From the NCBI RefSeq assembly GCF_016735675.1, contig NZ_JAERSG010000001.1, positions 1,110,170 to 1,174,169 on the forward strand: DNA of 64,000 bases. The letters run 5' to 3'. Every line of letters begins with the position of its first letter. Position 1 is the first letter of the stretch. A program made the translations under genes and the position numbers. The notes under the pieces were generated by a model. That model saw only the letters and a program-made list of their open reading frames with translations. It was not told where the DNA came from and ran no database searches. Below, piece after piece: positions 42,888-51,435 of this stretch. The DNA comes from Nocardioides baculatus (GTDB lineage: Bacteria; Actinomycetota; Actinomycetes; Propionibacteriales; Nocardioidaceae).

Positions 42888-43724
42888 TCAGGTCGCGTCG
42901 GTGCGCGGCGCGCGTGCGTGGTGGAGGAACGACGACACGACCCGGCGGAACTCGCCGGGATGCTCGACGCTGGGCACGTGCCCGCACCTCCCGAGGACGT
43001 GCAGTCGTACATCGTGGAGCAGGCCGAGGAGGGGGAGAGCCGCGGTCGCGAGGGGAGTGACGCCGTCGTCGGCGCCGTGCACCAGGAGCACCGGAGCCCG
43101 TACGGCCGCGAGTGCCTCCTCGGACAGGGTGAGGTCGTCGACCCAGCGTTGCCGCGGGGGAGGGAACAGGGTGTCGAAGGCGGAGGCGCCGTCGACCATC
43201 GCCCGTGCTCGCGCATCGACGGCGTCCGGTGTCACCAGGGACCGGTCGAGCAGGAGCCGCTCCAGCATGTCGCGGGCACCGTCGACACCGGGCCTGGCCG
43301 CCCACAGGGCGTCGAGGTCGTCGGACAGGGGAGCCCCGGGCGCGCCCAACGTGGACACGGCCACGACCTGGGTCACGCGGTCCGGGAGCGAGGCGGCGAG
43401 CGCGAGGGCGACGGCCCCGCCCATCGAGTGGCCGACGACGGCGAAGGAGCCCACGCCGAGGGCGTCCATCAGCCCGGCTGCCCGGTCCGTCCACACCTGC
43501 AGCCCGCCCCTCGAACCCGGAGGGAGGGCGGATCCACCGAAGCCGGCGTGGTCGGGCGCGACGAGGCGCCACGACGTGCCGAGGGCCTCGACGGTGGCTC
43601 CCCACGCCCCGGACCCGGTGGTGCCGGGTCCGGAGCCGTGGAGGAGCAGCACCGCAGGGCCGTCGCCCCCCTCGAGGAGGCGGACGGGGTGGCCCAGGAC
43701 GTCGAGGGTGCGGGTGGACGTCAC
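42888..43724 (-). CDS. Alpha/beta hydrolase (meta-cleavage-hydrolase/epoxide-hydrolase group), 278 aa
   Basis: A standard-length cytoplasmic alpha/beta hydrolase. The oxyanion motif is LLLHGSGPGTTG, the same HGSGPG seen in BphD/MhpC-type C-C hydrolases. The nucleophile elbow is VVGHSMGGAVALALA (Ser about 100), the Asp lies in LVHGADDGVTP and the His in GRCGHVPSVEHP. The cap domain is about residues 130-200. Substrate unknown; no other aromatic-degradation gene is here. It starts 19 bases after the DJ-1/PfpI gene. Confidence 0.9.
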   Translation of the reverse strand: MTSTRTLDVLGHPVRLLEGGDGPAVLLLHGSGPGTTGSGAWGATVEALGTSWRLVAPDHAGFGGSALPPGSRGGLQVWTDRAAGLMDALGVGSFAVVGHSMGGAVALALAASLPDRVTQVVAVSTLGAPGAPLSDDLDALWAARPGVDGARDMLERLLLDRSLVTPDAVDARARAMVDGASAFDTLFPPPRQRWVDDLTLSEEALAAVRAPVLLVHGADDGVTPLATAALPLLGLLHDVRLHVLGRCGHVPSVEHPGEFRRVVSSFLHHARAPRTDAT

Positions 43725-43743
43725 CGACGTACGTCGGGGGAGC

Positions 43744-44313
43744 TCATGACGATGCGGAGTCGATCGACTTGTCGAACAGCTCCATCATCGCCCGGCCGAA
43801 CCACGGCATGTCGGGCCAGCCCCGGCACGAGACCAGGTTGCCGTCGACGACGTCGGGCGCGTCGATGACCGTCGCGCCGGCGTTCTCCATGTCCCCGGTG
43901 ATCGGCGGGAAGCACGCGGTCTTGCGACCCTTCAGCAGCCCGTAGACCGCGGGCACCTGTGCCCCGTGGCACACGAGCGCGATCGGCAGGTCGCGGGCGA
44001 AGAAGTGCTCGGTGATCCGGCGGACGTCCGCGTCGGTCCGGATCCACTCCGGTGCGCGGCCGCCGGGGATGATCAGTGCGTCGTAGCGCTCGACGTCGAC
44101 CTCGGCCCACGTGAGGTCGACGGGGAGCTTGCGCCCGTTCTTCTCGACGTAGGCGTCGGAGTTGGGGTCGAACTCGTGGATCACGAGCTGCACGTCGCGG
44201 GTCGTGAGGTTGGCGACGTCGACGTCCCACCCGCCCTCGCGCACGCGGTAGTAGGGGTACATGGTGTCGAGCTCTTCGGCGGCATCGCCGGTCATGAGCA
44301 GCGCTCTGGGCAA
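43744..44313 (-). CDS. DJ-1/PfpI family (class-I glutamine amidotransferase-like) protein
   Basis: Starts at a TTG (44313) with GAGGAG six bases upstream; no ATG or GTG fits both the site and the family N-terminus. 189 residues. The family pattern is clear: LLMTGDAAEELDTMYPYYRV at the beginning, YDALIIPGGRAPEW with the acidic/Gly elbow, and the nucleophile in ALVCHGAQVPAVYGLL (Cys about 115, followed by His). Members of the PfpI/DJ-1 group act as deglycase-like or chaperone-like stress proteins or have unknown hydrolase activity. Separated by 109 bases from the upstream GntR gene, with its own possible promoter and a GATCAGATC motif. Confidence 0.88.
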   Translation of the reverse strand: MPRALLMTGDAAEELDTMYPYYRVREGGWDVDVANLTTRDVQLVIHEFDPNSDAYVEKNGRKLPVDLTWAEVDVERYDALIIPGGRAPEWIRTDADVRRITEHFFARDLPIALVCHGAQVPAVYGLLKGRKTACFPPITGDMENAGATVIDAPDVVDGNLVSCRGWPDMPWFGRAMMELFDKSIDSASS

Positions 44314-44362
44314 CTCGGTCTCCTCGCACGAAAGGGTGAGTGAACTGGCCCCCATCGGGTCA

Positions 44363-44371
44363 GATCAGATC
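44363..44371. promoter_or_regulatory. GATCAGATC motif upstream of the PfpI operon
   Basis: GATCAGATC at 44363-44371, 50 bases before the TTG start. The identical 9-mer recurs at 45235-45243 in the GntR/Fe-ADH promoter region. A shared site for the local GntR protein is possible. Confidence 0.4.
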
Positions 44372-44422
44372 GGATTTGATTTTGGTCCGGCTGACAACAG
44401 TGGCGGCTCGGGGCGCGCCGCG

Positions 44423-45166
44423 TCAAGCCTCCTCGCCGACCCAGGTGTCGTTCGTCCCCCCGTCGAAGAGCCGGCGGAAGCGGTCGCGCGAGAGCAGGAT
44501 GTGGCGGCGCATGGCGTACGCCGCGGCGTCGGGCTCGCAGGCCGCCACGGCGGCGAGCACCTCGTCGTGCTCGCCCATGGCGGCGTAGGTGACCTCGGTG
44601 TCGAAGACCAGGCGGAACAGGTGGACGTGGGTGTGCAGCCGCGCCAGCGCCTCGCGCACGAGCTGGTTGCCGGCGGTCTCGGCGATGAGGTCGTGGAAGG
44701 CCGCGTCCCGCAGTCCGAAGGTGCCGTAGGCGAGGTGGTTGTCGCCCTGCACCAGGTCGGCCATCTCCTCCAGCATCCGGCGCAACGCGGCCACCTGCTC
44801 CGCGGAGGCACGCTCAGCAGCGCGCCTCGCGGCGGCCGGCTCGAGCAGGAGGCGCAGGTCGACCATGTCCTCGAACCGCTCCCGCGTGATCTGCGGAGGG
44901 ATGCGGTAGCCGGCGTGCGGGACCCGCACGACCAGGCCATCGGCCTCCATCCGGTTCAGCGCGTCGCGGATCGGTGTCTGGGAGACGCCGAGCTCACGTG
45001 CGAGTGCGTCGATGGTGACGCGCGAGTCGGGCACGATCCGCAGGGACATCAGCTGCCCGAGGAGGGTGTCGTACACCTCGTCGGCCATGCGGCCGCGGCG
45101 GCGCGCCAGATGGGTGTGGTCCGGACTGGACCGGTTGCCTGCCTCGCTGAGTGATCCTTCGTCCAC
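44423..45166 (-). CDS. GntR-family (FadR subfamily, FCD domain) regulator
   Basis: The GTG at 45166 (GAGGAGAGGAACC upstream) is the preferred start; an ATG-like opening at 45220 is also in frame. 247 residues. The winged helix is VYDTLLGQLMSLRIVPDSRV, then the classic TIDALARELGVSQTPIRDAL and RMEADGLVVRVPHAGYRI. The C-terminal FCD helix bundle starts FEDMVDLRLLLEPAAAR and holds the Asp/His metal ligands (FHDLIAETAGN, EHDEVLAAV, MRRHILLSRDRF). FCD proteins bind small organic acids. It is divergent from the Fe-ADH/ALDH/ABC operon, whose product or substrate is the likely ligand. Confidence 0.92.
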   Translation of the reverse strand: MDEGSLSEAGNRSSPDHTHLARRRGRMADEVYDTLLGQLMSLRIVPDSRVTIDALARELGVSQTPIRDALNRMEADGLVVRVPHAGYRIPPQITRERFEDMVDLRLLLEPAAARRAAERASAEQVAALRRMLEEMADLVQGDNHLAYGTFGLRDAAFHDLIAETAGNQLVREALARLHTHVHLFRLVFDTEVTYAAMGEHDEVLAAVAACEPDAAAYAMRRHILLSRDRFRRLFDGGTNDTWVGEEA

Positions 45167-45201
45167 GTCGTGAGGTTCCTCTCCTCGAATGGTCGTCCGT
45201 G

Positions 45202-45251
45202 TTGACACGGTGTGACGCATGCCTCATGATCACCGATCAGATCCTATAGGA
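45202..45251 (+). promoter_or_regulatory. Promoter and operator of the Fe-ADH/ALDH/ABC operon
   Basis: A consensus -35 TTGACA (45202-45207), 17-base spacer, -10 CATGAT (45225-45230). The predicted start near 45237 lies inside GATCAGATC (45235-45243), and a perfect palindrome TCCTATAGGA follows (45242-45251). GntR binding here would block transcription. Confidence 0.6.
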
Positions 45252-45315
45252 AATGGCAGATCGCACAGAGCGATGAGCCGGTCCTTCCCGTGCTTCTCGA
45301 TCCCCCGGAGTGTCC

Positions 45316-46590
45316 ATGAGCATGCTCGCCGTCCTACGTGGACCGCAACAGGTCCTCTTCGGAGCCGGTCAACGAGCCGCGCTCGGACGGGTCACGGCCG
45401 CCCTGGGATCCCACGCCCTGGTCGTCACCGACGCCCGGTTCGGCAGCACCCCCGAGTTCGCCGACCTGGTGCGGCTCCTCGAGCAGGCCGGTGTCCGGGT
45501 CACCGCGTTCACCGAGGTGCTGCCCGACGTGCCCGTCCACCAGGTCGGGGAGTGTGCCGAGCTCGCGAGCCGGGTCTCGCCGGACGTGGTCGTCGGCATG
45601 GGCGGTGGCAGCTGCATCGACCTGGCCAAGGCCGTGGCCGTCGTCCTCACCCACGGGGGGCAGCCGTCCGACTACTACGGCGAGATGCGCGTCCCGGGTC
45701 CGGTCCTGCCGGTCGTCGCCCTGCCCACGACCGCGGGCACCGGCTCGGAGGTGACCCCGGTCGCGGTGCTCACCGACCCGGAGCGCACGAGCAAGGTCGG
45801 CATCTCCAGCCCGTTCCTGATCCCGCACACGGCGCTGTGCGACCCCGAGCTCACCCTCGGCTGCCCGCCCGGCCTCACGGCCAGTGCCGGTGCCGACGCC
45901 CTGTCGCACGCCATCGAGGCGTTCACGGCCGTACGCCGCCCGGTGAGCCCCGAGCTCGCCACGGAGCGCGTCTTCGTCGGCAAGAGCGAGATCGCCGACA
46001 CCTTCGCGCTGCTCGGCATCCGGCTCATCGCCGGGAGCCTCTTCCGCGCCTGGTCGGACCCGACGGACATGGAGGCCCGCGAGGCGATGATGCTGGGGGC
46101 CACCGCCGGCGGGTTCGCCCTCGGCACGGCCGGCACCGCAGCGGCGCACGCCATCCAGTACCCGGTGGGTGCGATCACCCACACCCCCCACGGTATCGGT
46201 GTCGGTTGCCTCCTGCCCTACGTCATGGAGTTCAACCGACCCTCCCGGATCCCGGAGCTGGCCACCGTCGCGCTCGCCATGGGCGCCTCGCCCGACTCCT
46301 CGCCCGAGGACCTGGCCGACGAGGCGATCCAGAGGGTCGCGGACCTGCTCGCCGCCGTCGAGGTGCCGCGCACGCTCGCGGACCTCGGCCTGCCGGCCGA
46401 TCGGCTGCGGTGGACCGCCGAGCAGGCGCTCCTCGCCGAACGGCTGGTCACCAACAACCCCCGCCCGCTGGACGTCGACGCGCTGGAGCAGATCGTGCGG
46501 GCCGCGCACTCCGGCGACCGGGGTGCGCTGCGCGACGCGGCCCCCGTCCTGGCCGGTGCCTCTGCTGCGACGACGGCGGACGGCCGATGA
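45316..46590 (+). CDS. Iron-containing alcohol dehydrogenase
   Basis: The ATG at 45316 has GGAG five bases upstream; a GTG at 45310 is an alternative. 424 residues of the group III Fe-ADH family. NAD-site GGGSCIDLAKAVAV follows VVVGMG; PTTAGTGSEVTPVAVLTD is the family signature. Metal ligands are in ASAGADALSHAIEAF (Asp, His) and AIQYPVGAITHTPHGIGVG (two His). Related enzymes act on 1,3-propanediol, lactaldehyde, hydroxy acids or maleylacetate. It overlaps the aldehyde dehydrogenase gene by four bases (ATGA), suggesting consecutive oxidation of an alcohol to an acid. Confidence 0.92.
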   Translation: MSMLAVLRGPQQVLFGAGQRAALGRVTAALGSHALVVTDARFGSTPEFADLVRLLEQAGVRVTAFTEVLPDVPVHQVGECAELASRVSPDVVVGMGGGSCIDLAKAVAVVLTHGGQPSDYYGEMRVPGPVLPVVALPTTAGTGSEVTPVAVLTDPERTSKVGISSPFLIPHTALCDPELTLGCPPGLTASAGADALSHAIEAFTAVRRPVSPELATERVFVGKSEIADTFALLGIRLIAGSLFRAWSDPTDMEAREAMMLGATAGGFALGTAGTAAAHAIQYPVGAITHTPHGIGVGCLLPYVMEFNRPSRIPELATVALAMGASPDSSPEDLADEAIQRVADLLAAVEVPRTLADLGLPADRLRWTAEQALLAERLVTNNPRPLDVDALEQIVRAAHSGDRGALRDAAPVLAGASAATTADGR

Positions 46591-48062
46591 CGACCGTGGA
46601 CGCGCCACTGGCGCCGGTGCTGGACGCGATCGACGTGCCGACGGAGCTGTTCGTCGCAGGCGAGTGGCGCCCCGCCGCGAGCGGACGCCGGATCGAGGTC
46701 AACGACCCGTCGACCGGTTCCGTGCTCGCCTCGGTGGCGGACGCTGACGTGGACGACGCACGCGCCGCCGTCGCCGCCGCTGCCGGTGCGGCGGCCGACT
46801 GGGCCGCGACCAGCCCGCGCGCACGCGCCGACCTCCTGATGCGGGCCTTCGGCCTCATGCAGAGCAGGAGCGAGGAGCTCGCCCTGCTCATCAGCCTCGA
46901 GAACGGGAAGTCGCTGGCCGACGCACGCGGCGAGGTCGCCTATGCGGCGGAGTTCTTCCGGTGGTACGCCGAGGAGGGCGTACGCCTGCACGGCCACCTC
47001 GGGTGGTCGCCGAGCGGCGCGAACCGACTGGTGGTCGGCTACCAGCCCGTCGGGGTGAGCGTCCTGGTCACCCCCTGGAACTTCCCCGCCGCGATGGCGA
47101 CCCGCAAGATCGGGCCGGCGCTGGCGGCAGGATGCACGGCCGTGCTGAAGCCGGCCGCCGAGACGCCGCTCACCGCGCTGGCGGTGGCGGCGATCCTCGA
47201 GGAGGCCGGGCTGCCCGACGGCGTGCTCAACGTCGTCACCACGTCCACGCCCGGTCCGGTCGTCGAGTCCATGCTCACCGACAGCCGGGTGCGGATGGTG
47301 TCGTTCACCGGGTCGACCGAGGTGGGCCGCGTGCTGCTGCGCACGGCGGCGGAGAACGTCCTCAAGTGCGGCATGGAGCTCGGCGGCAACGCCCCCTTCG
47401 TTGTCCTCCAGGACGCCGACATCCCTGCGGCGGTCGAGGGCGCGATGGTCGCCAAGATGCGCAACGGCGGCCAGGCGTGCACCGCTGCCAACCGCTTCTT
47501 CGTGGCCGACGCCGTCCACGACGCCTTCGTCGAGGGCCTCGTCGCCCGGATGGGCGACGTCAGGATGGGGCCGGGCAGCGACGAGGCCACCCAGTGCGGG
47601 CCGCTCATCAACGACGCTGCCGTCCGCAAGGTCGACGAGCTCGTGCGCGACGCCCTCGACCGCGGCGCCCGGGCGCTGCTCGGGGGAGCCCCCGCCGGGG
47701 GGCAGGGCCACTTCTACCCGCCCACCGTCCTCGTCGACGTGCCGCACGACGCGCGGATCCTGCACGAGGAGGTCTTCGGACCCGTCGCGCCGGTCGTCCG
47801 GTTCGAGCGGGAGCAGGACGTCCTCCCGCTCGTCAACGACACGGTCTTCGGCCTCGTCAGCTACCTCTACACCGCCGACCTCGCCCGCGGCCTGCGCATG
47901 GCCGAGCAGATGGAGAGCGGCATGGTCGGCCTGAACCGCGGGCTGGTCTCGGACCCGGCCGCACCCTTCGGCGGCACCAAGCAGAGCGGGCTCGGCCGCG
48001 AGGGCAGCACGGAGGGCCTCCTCGAGTTCATGGAGGCCCACTACATCGCGACGTCCTGGTGA
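46587..48062 (+). CDS. NAD(P)-dependent aldehyde dehydrogenase (GabD/SSADH-like)
   Basis: A 491-residue ALDH. The ATG overlaps the Fe-ADH stop. Motifs: oxyanion Asn in VLVTPWNFPAAMATRKIGPA, Glu in CGMELGGNAPFVV, catalytic Cys in NGGQACTAANRFFV, NAD-fold FTGSTEVGR, and C-terminal EEVFGPVAPV. Sequence is closest in feel to succinate-semialdehyde dehydrogenases (PFGGTKQSGLGREGS), which also oxidise other C3-C5 semialdehydes. Followed by the binding-protein gene 83 bases later; I see no terminator between, so the operon continues. Confidence 0.94.
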   Translation: MTTVDAPLAPVLDAIDVPTELFVAGEWRPAASGRRIEVNDPSTGSVLASVADADVDDARAAVAAAAGAAADWAATSPRARADLLMRAFGLMQSRSEELALLISLENGKSLADARGEVAYAAEFFRWYAEEGVRLHGHLGWSPSGANRLVVGYQPVGVSVLVTPWNFPAAMATRKIGPALAAGCTAVLKPAAETPLTALAVAAILEEAGLPDGVLNVVTTSTPGPVVESMLTDSRVRMVSFTGSTEVGRVLLRTAAENVLKCGMELGGNAPFVVLQDADIPAAVEGAMVAKMRNGGQACTAANRFFVADAVHDAFVEGLVARMGDVRMGPGSDEATQCGPLINDAAVRKVDELVRDALDRGARALLGGAPAGGQGHFYPPTVLVDVPHDARILHEEVFGPVAPVVRFEREQDVLPLVNDTVFGLVSYLYTADLARGLRMAEQMESGMVGLNRGLVSDPAAPFGGTKQSGLGREGSTEGLLEFMEAHYIATSW

Positions 48063-48145
48063 CCGGCGAGACCCCACGAACCCAGCACCACCCTCGGGCA
48101 GAGCACCAACCAACCGATCCCCCGATGCAGGAAGCAGGAGAACAG

Positions 48146-49579
48146 ATGCGGTACTCGAAGCGAGCGGGACTCTCGTCCCTCCCCGGCCGGAAGGTGCGGC
48201 TGGCGACGGCAGCGCTCCTCGTGGCAACGACCTTCGCCGCGTGCGGAGGTGGTGGCGACGACGGCGACGACGACGGAGGCACCCCGGCGGCCGGCGGCCC
48301 GAAGGCCCCGGCAACCGTTCCCGAGCTCTCCGACGACCCGACGACCCTCAGCTTCGTCTGGTTCGAGTGGCCGCCCGCGCAGGCGCTGGAGGACTTCGCC
48401 AACGCGGAGTACACCAAGGAGCGGCCCAACGTGACCATCGAGGTCAACACGGTCCCCAACGCCAACTGGCACGACGCGATGTTCACGCAGTTCGCGGCCC
48501 AGCAGACCGACTTCGACATCGCGATCCTCGACTCGCAGCACATCGGCGAGGCCGTCACCAACGGCAACATCCTCGACATCACCGACTTCGTGAACGAGAA
48601 CATCGACGTCGACGCCTACGACCCCTACCTGCTCGCTGCGTACGGCCAGTACCCCCAGGCCGAGACCGGTCAGCGCGACGAGGACGCCAGCCTCTACGGC
48701 CTGCCCCTCCTCGGTGACACCTGGACGATGATCTACCGCAAGGACCTCATCGGCGACGAGCCGCCGGAGACCTGGGACGAGATGATCGACACCGCCCAGA
48801 AGTGCCAGGACGAGAACCCGGGCGTCAGCGGCCTCGCCTTCCACCAGGCCAACGGCTCCGACGCCGCCGCCGTCACCTACAACACCGTCAACGGTGTCTA
48901 CGGCGGCAACCTGTGGAACTCGGCCGACAAGCAGATCGAGGGCGTCATCAACGACGAGGCCGGCCAGAAGGCGATGGACGTCCTGGTCAACGAGATGAAG
49001 CCGCTGACCGCCAAGGGCTCCGGCAACTGGTTCATCGACGAGACCAACGCCGCGGTCGCCCAGGGCAAGGCCTGCATCGCGTTCCAGTGGATCGCCGCCG
49101 CCGGTGGCCTGCTCGACCCGGCGCAGTCGACGCTCGGCACCACCGAGGACGAGATCCTCGACAAGCTCGGGTTCGCGACGCTCCCGACGCAGGACTCCGA
49201 CGTCGTCCCGCTCGGCGGGATGGGCATGCACATCTCGGCCTACGTCTCGGAGTCCCAGCAGGCCGAGGCGCTCAACTTCATGAAGTGGTTCGAGCAGGAG
49301 GACATCCAGAAGAAGTGGGCCGCTGCCGGCGGTGTGCCGTCGCGCACCGACGCCATCCAGTCGCCGGAGTTCCTCGAGGCCGGTCCGTTCAACCAGGTCT
49401 ACGCCGACTCGGTGGCCCGCATGCGTGACATGTGGAACGTCCCGGAGTACGCCAAGCTCATCGACATCGAGAACACCAACGTCAACGCCGCGCTCAACGG
49501 CGCCAAGAGCCCCGAGGACGCACTCAACGACATCGCCGAGCAGCAGCAGGGCGTGCTCGACGGCGGCGGCGGGCTGTGA
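48146..49579 (+). CDS. ABC sugar/polyol-binding lipoprotein (family 1 extracellular solute-binding protein)
   Basis: The ATG at 48146 has AGGAG six bases upstream. 477 residues. Lipoprotein signal: KVRLATAALLVATTFAAC with Cys33 as the lipidated residue, followed by a Gly/Asp linker. The mature domain is SBP_bac_1-like: FVWFEWPPAQALEDFAN, FTQFAAQQTDFDIAILDSQ, the hinge GLPLLGDTWTMIYRKDLIG, and AEALNFMKWFEQEDIQKKWA near the end. These proteins bind oligosaccharides, sugar alcohols or glycerol derivatives. The genes for two permeases and two ATPases follow at once. Confidence 0.93.
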   Translation: MRYSKRAGLSSLPGRKVRLATAALLVATTFAACGGGGDDGDDDGGTPAAGGPKAPATVPELSDDPTTLSFVWFEWPPAQALEDFANAEYTKERPNVTIEVNTVPNANWHDAMFTQFAAQQTDFDIAILDSQHIGEAVTNGNILDITDFVNENIDVDAYDPYLLAAYGQYPQAETGQRDEDASLYGLPLLGDTWTMIYRKDLIGDEPPETWDEMIDTAQKCQDENPGVSGLAFHQANGSDAAAVTYNTVNGVYGGNLWNSADKQIEGVINDEAGQKAMDVLVNEMKPLTAKGSGNWFIDETNAAVAQGKACIAFQWIAAAGGLLDPAQSTLGTTEDEILDKLGFATLPTQDSDVVPLGGMGMHISAYVSESQQAEALNFMKWFEQEDIQKKWAAAGGVPSRTDAIQSPEFLEAGPFNQVYADSVARMRDMWNVPEYAKLIDIENTNVNAALNGAKSPEDALNDIAEQQQGVLDGGGGL

Positions 49580-49588
49580 GCTGACCCG

Positions 49589-50527
49589 ATGACCACCACG
49601 ACCGACCGCCCGGTGCAGGAGGCGTCCTCGACGACTCCTGCACCGGGGGGTTCCCCCCGTCTCAGCGACCGCGGCCTGGCCGTGGCGTTCATCTCCCCTG
49701 CGTTGCTGCTCCTGCTCGGGATGTCCGTGTTCCCACTGCTGTGGGCGCTCTACCTGTCCTTCACCGACTACTCGGCCACCCGCGCCACGGGCGCCAACTT
49801 CGTCGGCTTCGACAACTACAGCCTCATCCTGGGCTCGTCCGAGGTGCACAAGCGTGCCTTGACGACGTTGATCTACGTGGTCGGTGCGGTGCTGCTCCAG
49901 ACCGTGCTCGGCTTCTCGATCGCCTACCTGATCTCGCGGCGCACGCGAGGTCGCGGTGCGCTGACGACGCTGTTCCTGGTGCCGATGATGCTCTCGCCCG
50001 TGGTGGTCGGGCTGTTCTGGAAGTTCATGCTGGACGCCCAGTTCGGCGTGATCAACTCGATGCTCGGCTCGCTGGGCTTCGGGCAGGTGGAGTGGCTCAC
50101 CCGGCAGCGGACCGCGCTGTTCTCGCTGATCGTGGTCGACACGTGGCAGTGGACGCCGTTCATCATGCTCATCGCGCTCGCCGGGCTCACGGCGGTCCCG
50201 AACTACCTGTACGAGGCCGCGTCCATCGACCGTGCCTCCGAGTGGTTCCGCTTCCGGCACATCACCCTGCCGATGGTCTGGCCGCTGCTGCTCATCGCGG
50301 TCATGTTCCGTGCGATCGAGGCGTTCCGGCTGTTCGACCTCGTCTACATCCTCACCAGCGGCGGCCCAGGCGTCTCCACCGAGACGCTGTCCTTCCACGT
50401 CTACAAGGTCGCGTTCCTCGGCTTCAACACCGGGACCGCCTCCGCCTACGGGATCCTCATGGTCCTCGTGGTCATCGTCCTGGCGCAGTTCTACCTGCGC
50501 TACCTGAACAAGCTCAAGGAGGGCTGA
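49589..50527 (+). CDS. ABC sugar permease, MalF/UgpA type
   Basis: A 312-residue permease with six membrane helices. The N-terminal helix is LAVAFISPALLLLLGMSVFPLLWALYLS in two parts. The EAA coupling loop is NYLYEAASIDRASEWFRFRH-ITLPMVWP (residues about 208-235), where E-A-A-x3-D and the late Gly/Pro positions are recognisable. It ends with a helix and KLKEG. It pairs with the 50527-51435 permease. Stop and next start share a base (TGATG). Confidence 0.94.
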   Translation: MTTTTDRPVQEASSTTPAPGGSPRLSDRGLAVAFISPALLLLLGMSVFPLLWALYLSFTDYSATRATGANFVGFDNYSLILGSSEVHKRALTTLIYVVGAVLLQTVLGFSIAYLISRRTRGRGALTTLFLVPMMLSPVVVGLFWKFMLDAQFGVINSMLGSLGFGQVEWLTRQRTALFSLIVVDTWQWTPFIMLIALAGLTAVPNYLYEAASIDRASEWFRFRHITLPMVWPLLLIAVMFRAIEAFRLFDLVYILTSGGPGVSTETLSFHVYKVAFLGFNTGTASAYGILMVLVVIVLAQFYLRYLNKLKEG

Positions 50528-51435
50528 TGGCCATCTCCATCGACGAGGCCGTGCCCGCCCCGGTCACGGACGACGCGCCTGCCGCGCGCCGCCGAGGAGG
50601 GCGGGCGCGCAGGGTGATCGAGGTCGTGCTGCTCGTGGCCCTGGCCGTGGCGATGCTCTTCCCGGTGCTGTGGATGGTCGAGACGTCCATCAAGGAGAAC
50701 CGCGACGTCTACGCCGTGCCGGCGAAGTTCTTCAACTTCGACTTCACCCTCCAGCACTTCAAGGACGTGTTCGTCGCGCAGGGAGGCGGCAGGTCGGACC
50801 TGTCCGGCTCGTTCCTGAACTCGGTGATCGTCGCCGGTGCCTCGACCATCCTGGCCACCGTGCTCGGCGTGCCGGCGGCCTGGGCCTACTCCCGCTTCAC
50901 CCTGAAGGCCAAGAAGGACCAGCTGTTCTTCATCCTCTCGACCCGCTTCATGCCGCCCGTCGTCGTGGTCATCCCGATCTTCCTGATGTACCGCGAGCTC
51001 GGGCTCATCGACAGCAAGCTCGGGCTCATCCTGATCTACGCGGCGTTCAACGTGCCGTTCACGATCTGGATGATGAAGGGCTTCGTCGACGAGGTCCCCG
51101 CCGAGTACGAGGACGCCGCGATGCTCGACGGCTACACCCGGCTCCAGGCGTTCCGGAAGTTCACCCTGCCCCTGCTCGTGCCCGGCATCGCCGCGACCGC
51201 GGTCTTCGCCCTCATCTTCTCCTGGAACGAGTTCGTGTTCGCCATCTTCCTCACCTCCAGCCAGGAGGTCCGTACGGCTCCTCCCGCCATCGCCGGCCTC
51301 ATCGGCGGCACGACCGTGGACTGGGGCCTGGTGGCCGCCTCCGCGGTGGTCTTCGCCCTTCCCGTCCTCGTCTTTGCCTTCCTCGTGCGCAAGCACCTGG
51401 TCGCCGGCGTGACCCTCGGGGCGGTGCGTCGCTGA
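50527..51435 (+). CDS. ABC sugar permease, MalG/UgpE type
   Basis: A 302-residue permease. An Arg-rich n-region (AARRRGGRARRVIE) precedes the first helix. The helix-2 region reads FLNSVIVAGASTILATVLGV, with PAAWAYSRF next. The EAA loop is EYEDAAMLDGYTRLQAFRKF-TLPLLVPG, with E-D-A-A-x-L-D-G. Six helices fit MalG. Translationally coupled on both sides (TGATG). Confidence 0.94.
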   Translation: MAISIDEAVPAPVTDDAPAARRRGGRARRVIEVVLLVALAVAMLFPVLWMVETSIKENRDVYAVPAKFFNFDFTLQHFKDVFVAQGGGRSDLSGSFLNSVIVAGASTILATVLGVPAAWAYSRFTLKAKKDQLFFILSTRFMPPVVVVIPIFLMYRELGLIDSKLGLILIYAAFNVPFTIWMMKGFVDEVPAEYEDAAMLDGYTRLQAFRKFTLPLLVPGIAATAVFALIFSWNEFVFAIFLTSSQEVRTAPPAIAGLIGGTTVDWGLVAASAVVFALPVLVFAFLVRKHLVAGVTLGAVRR

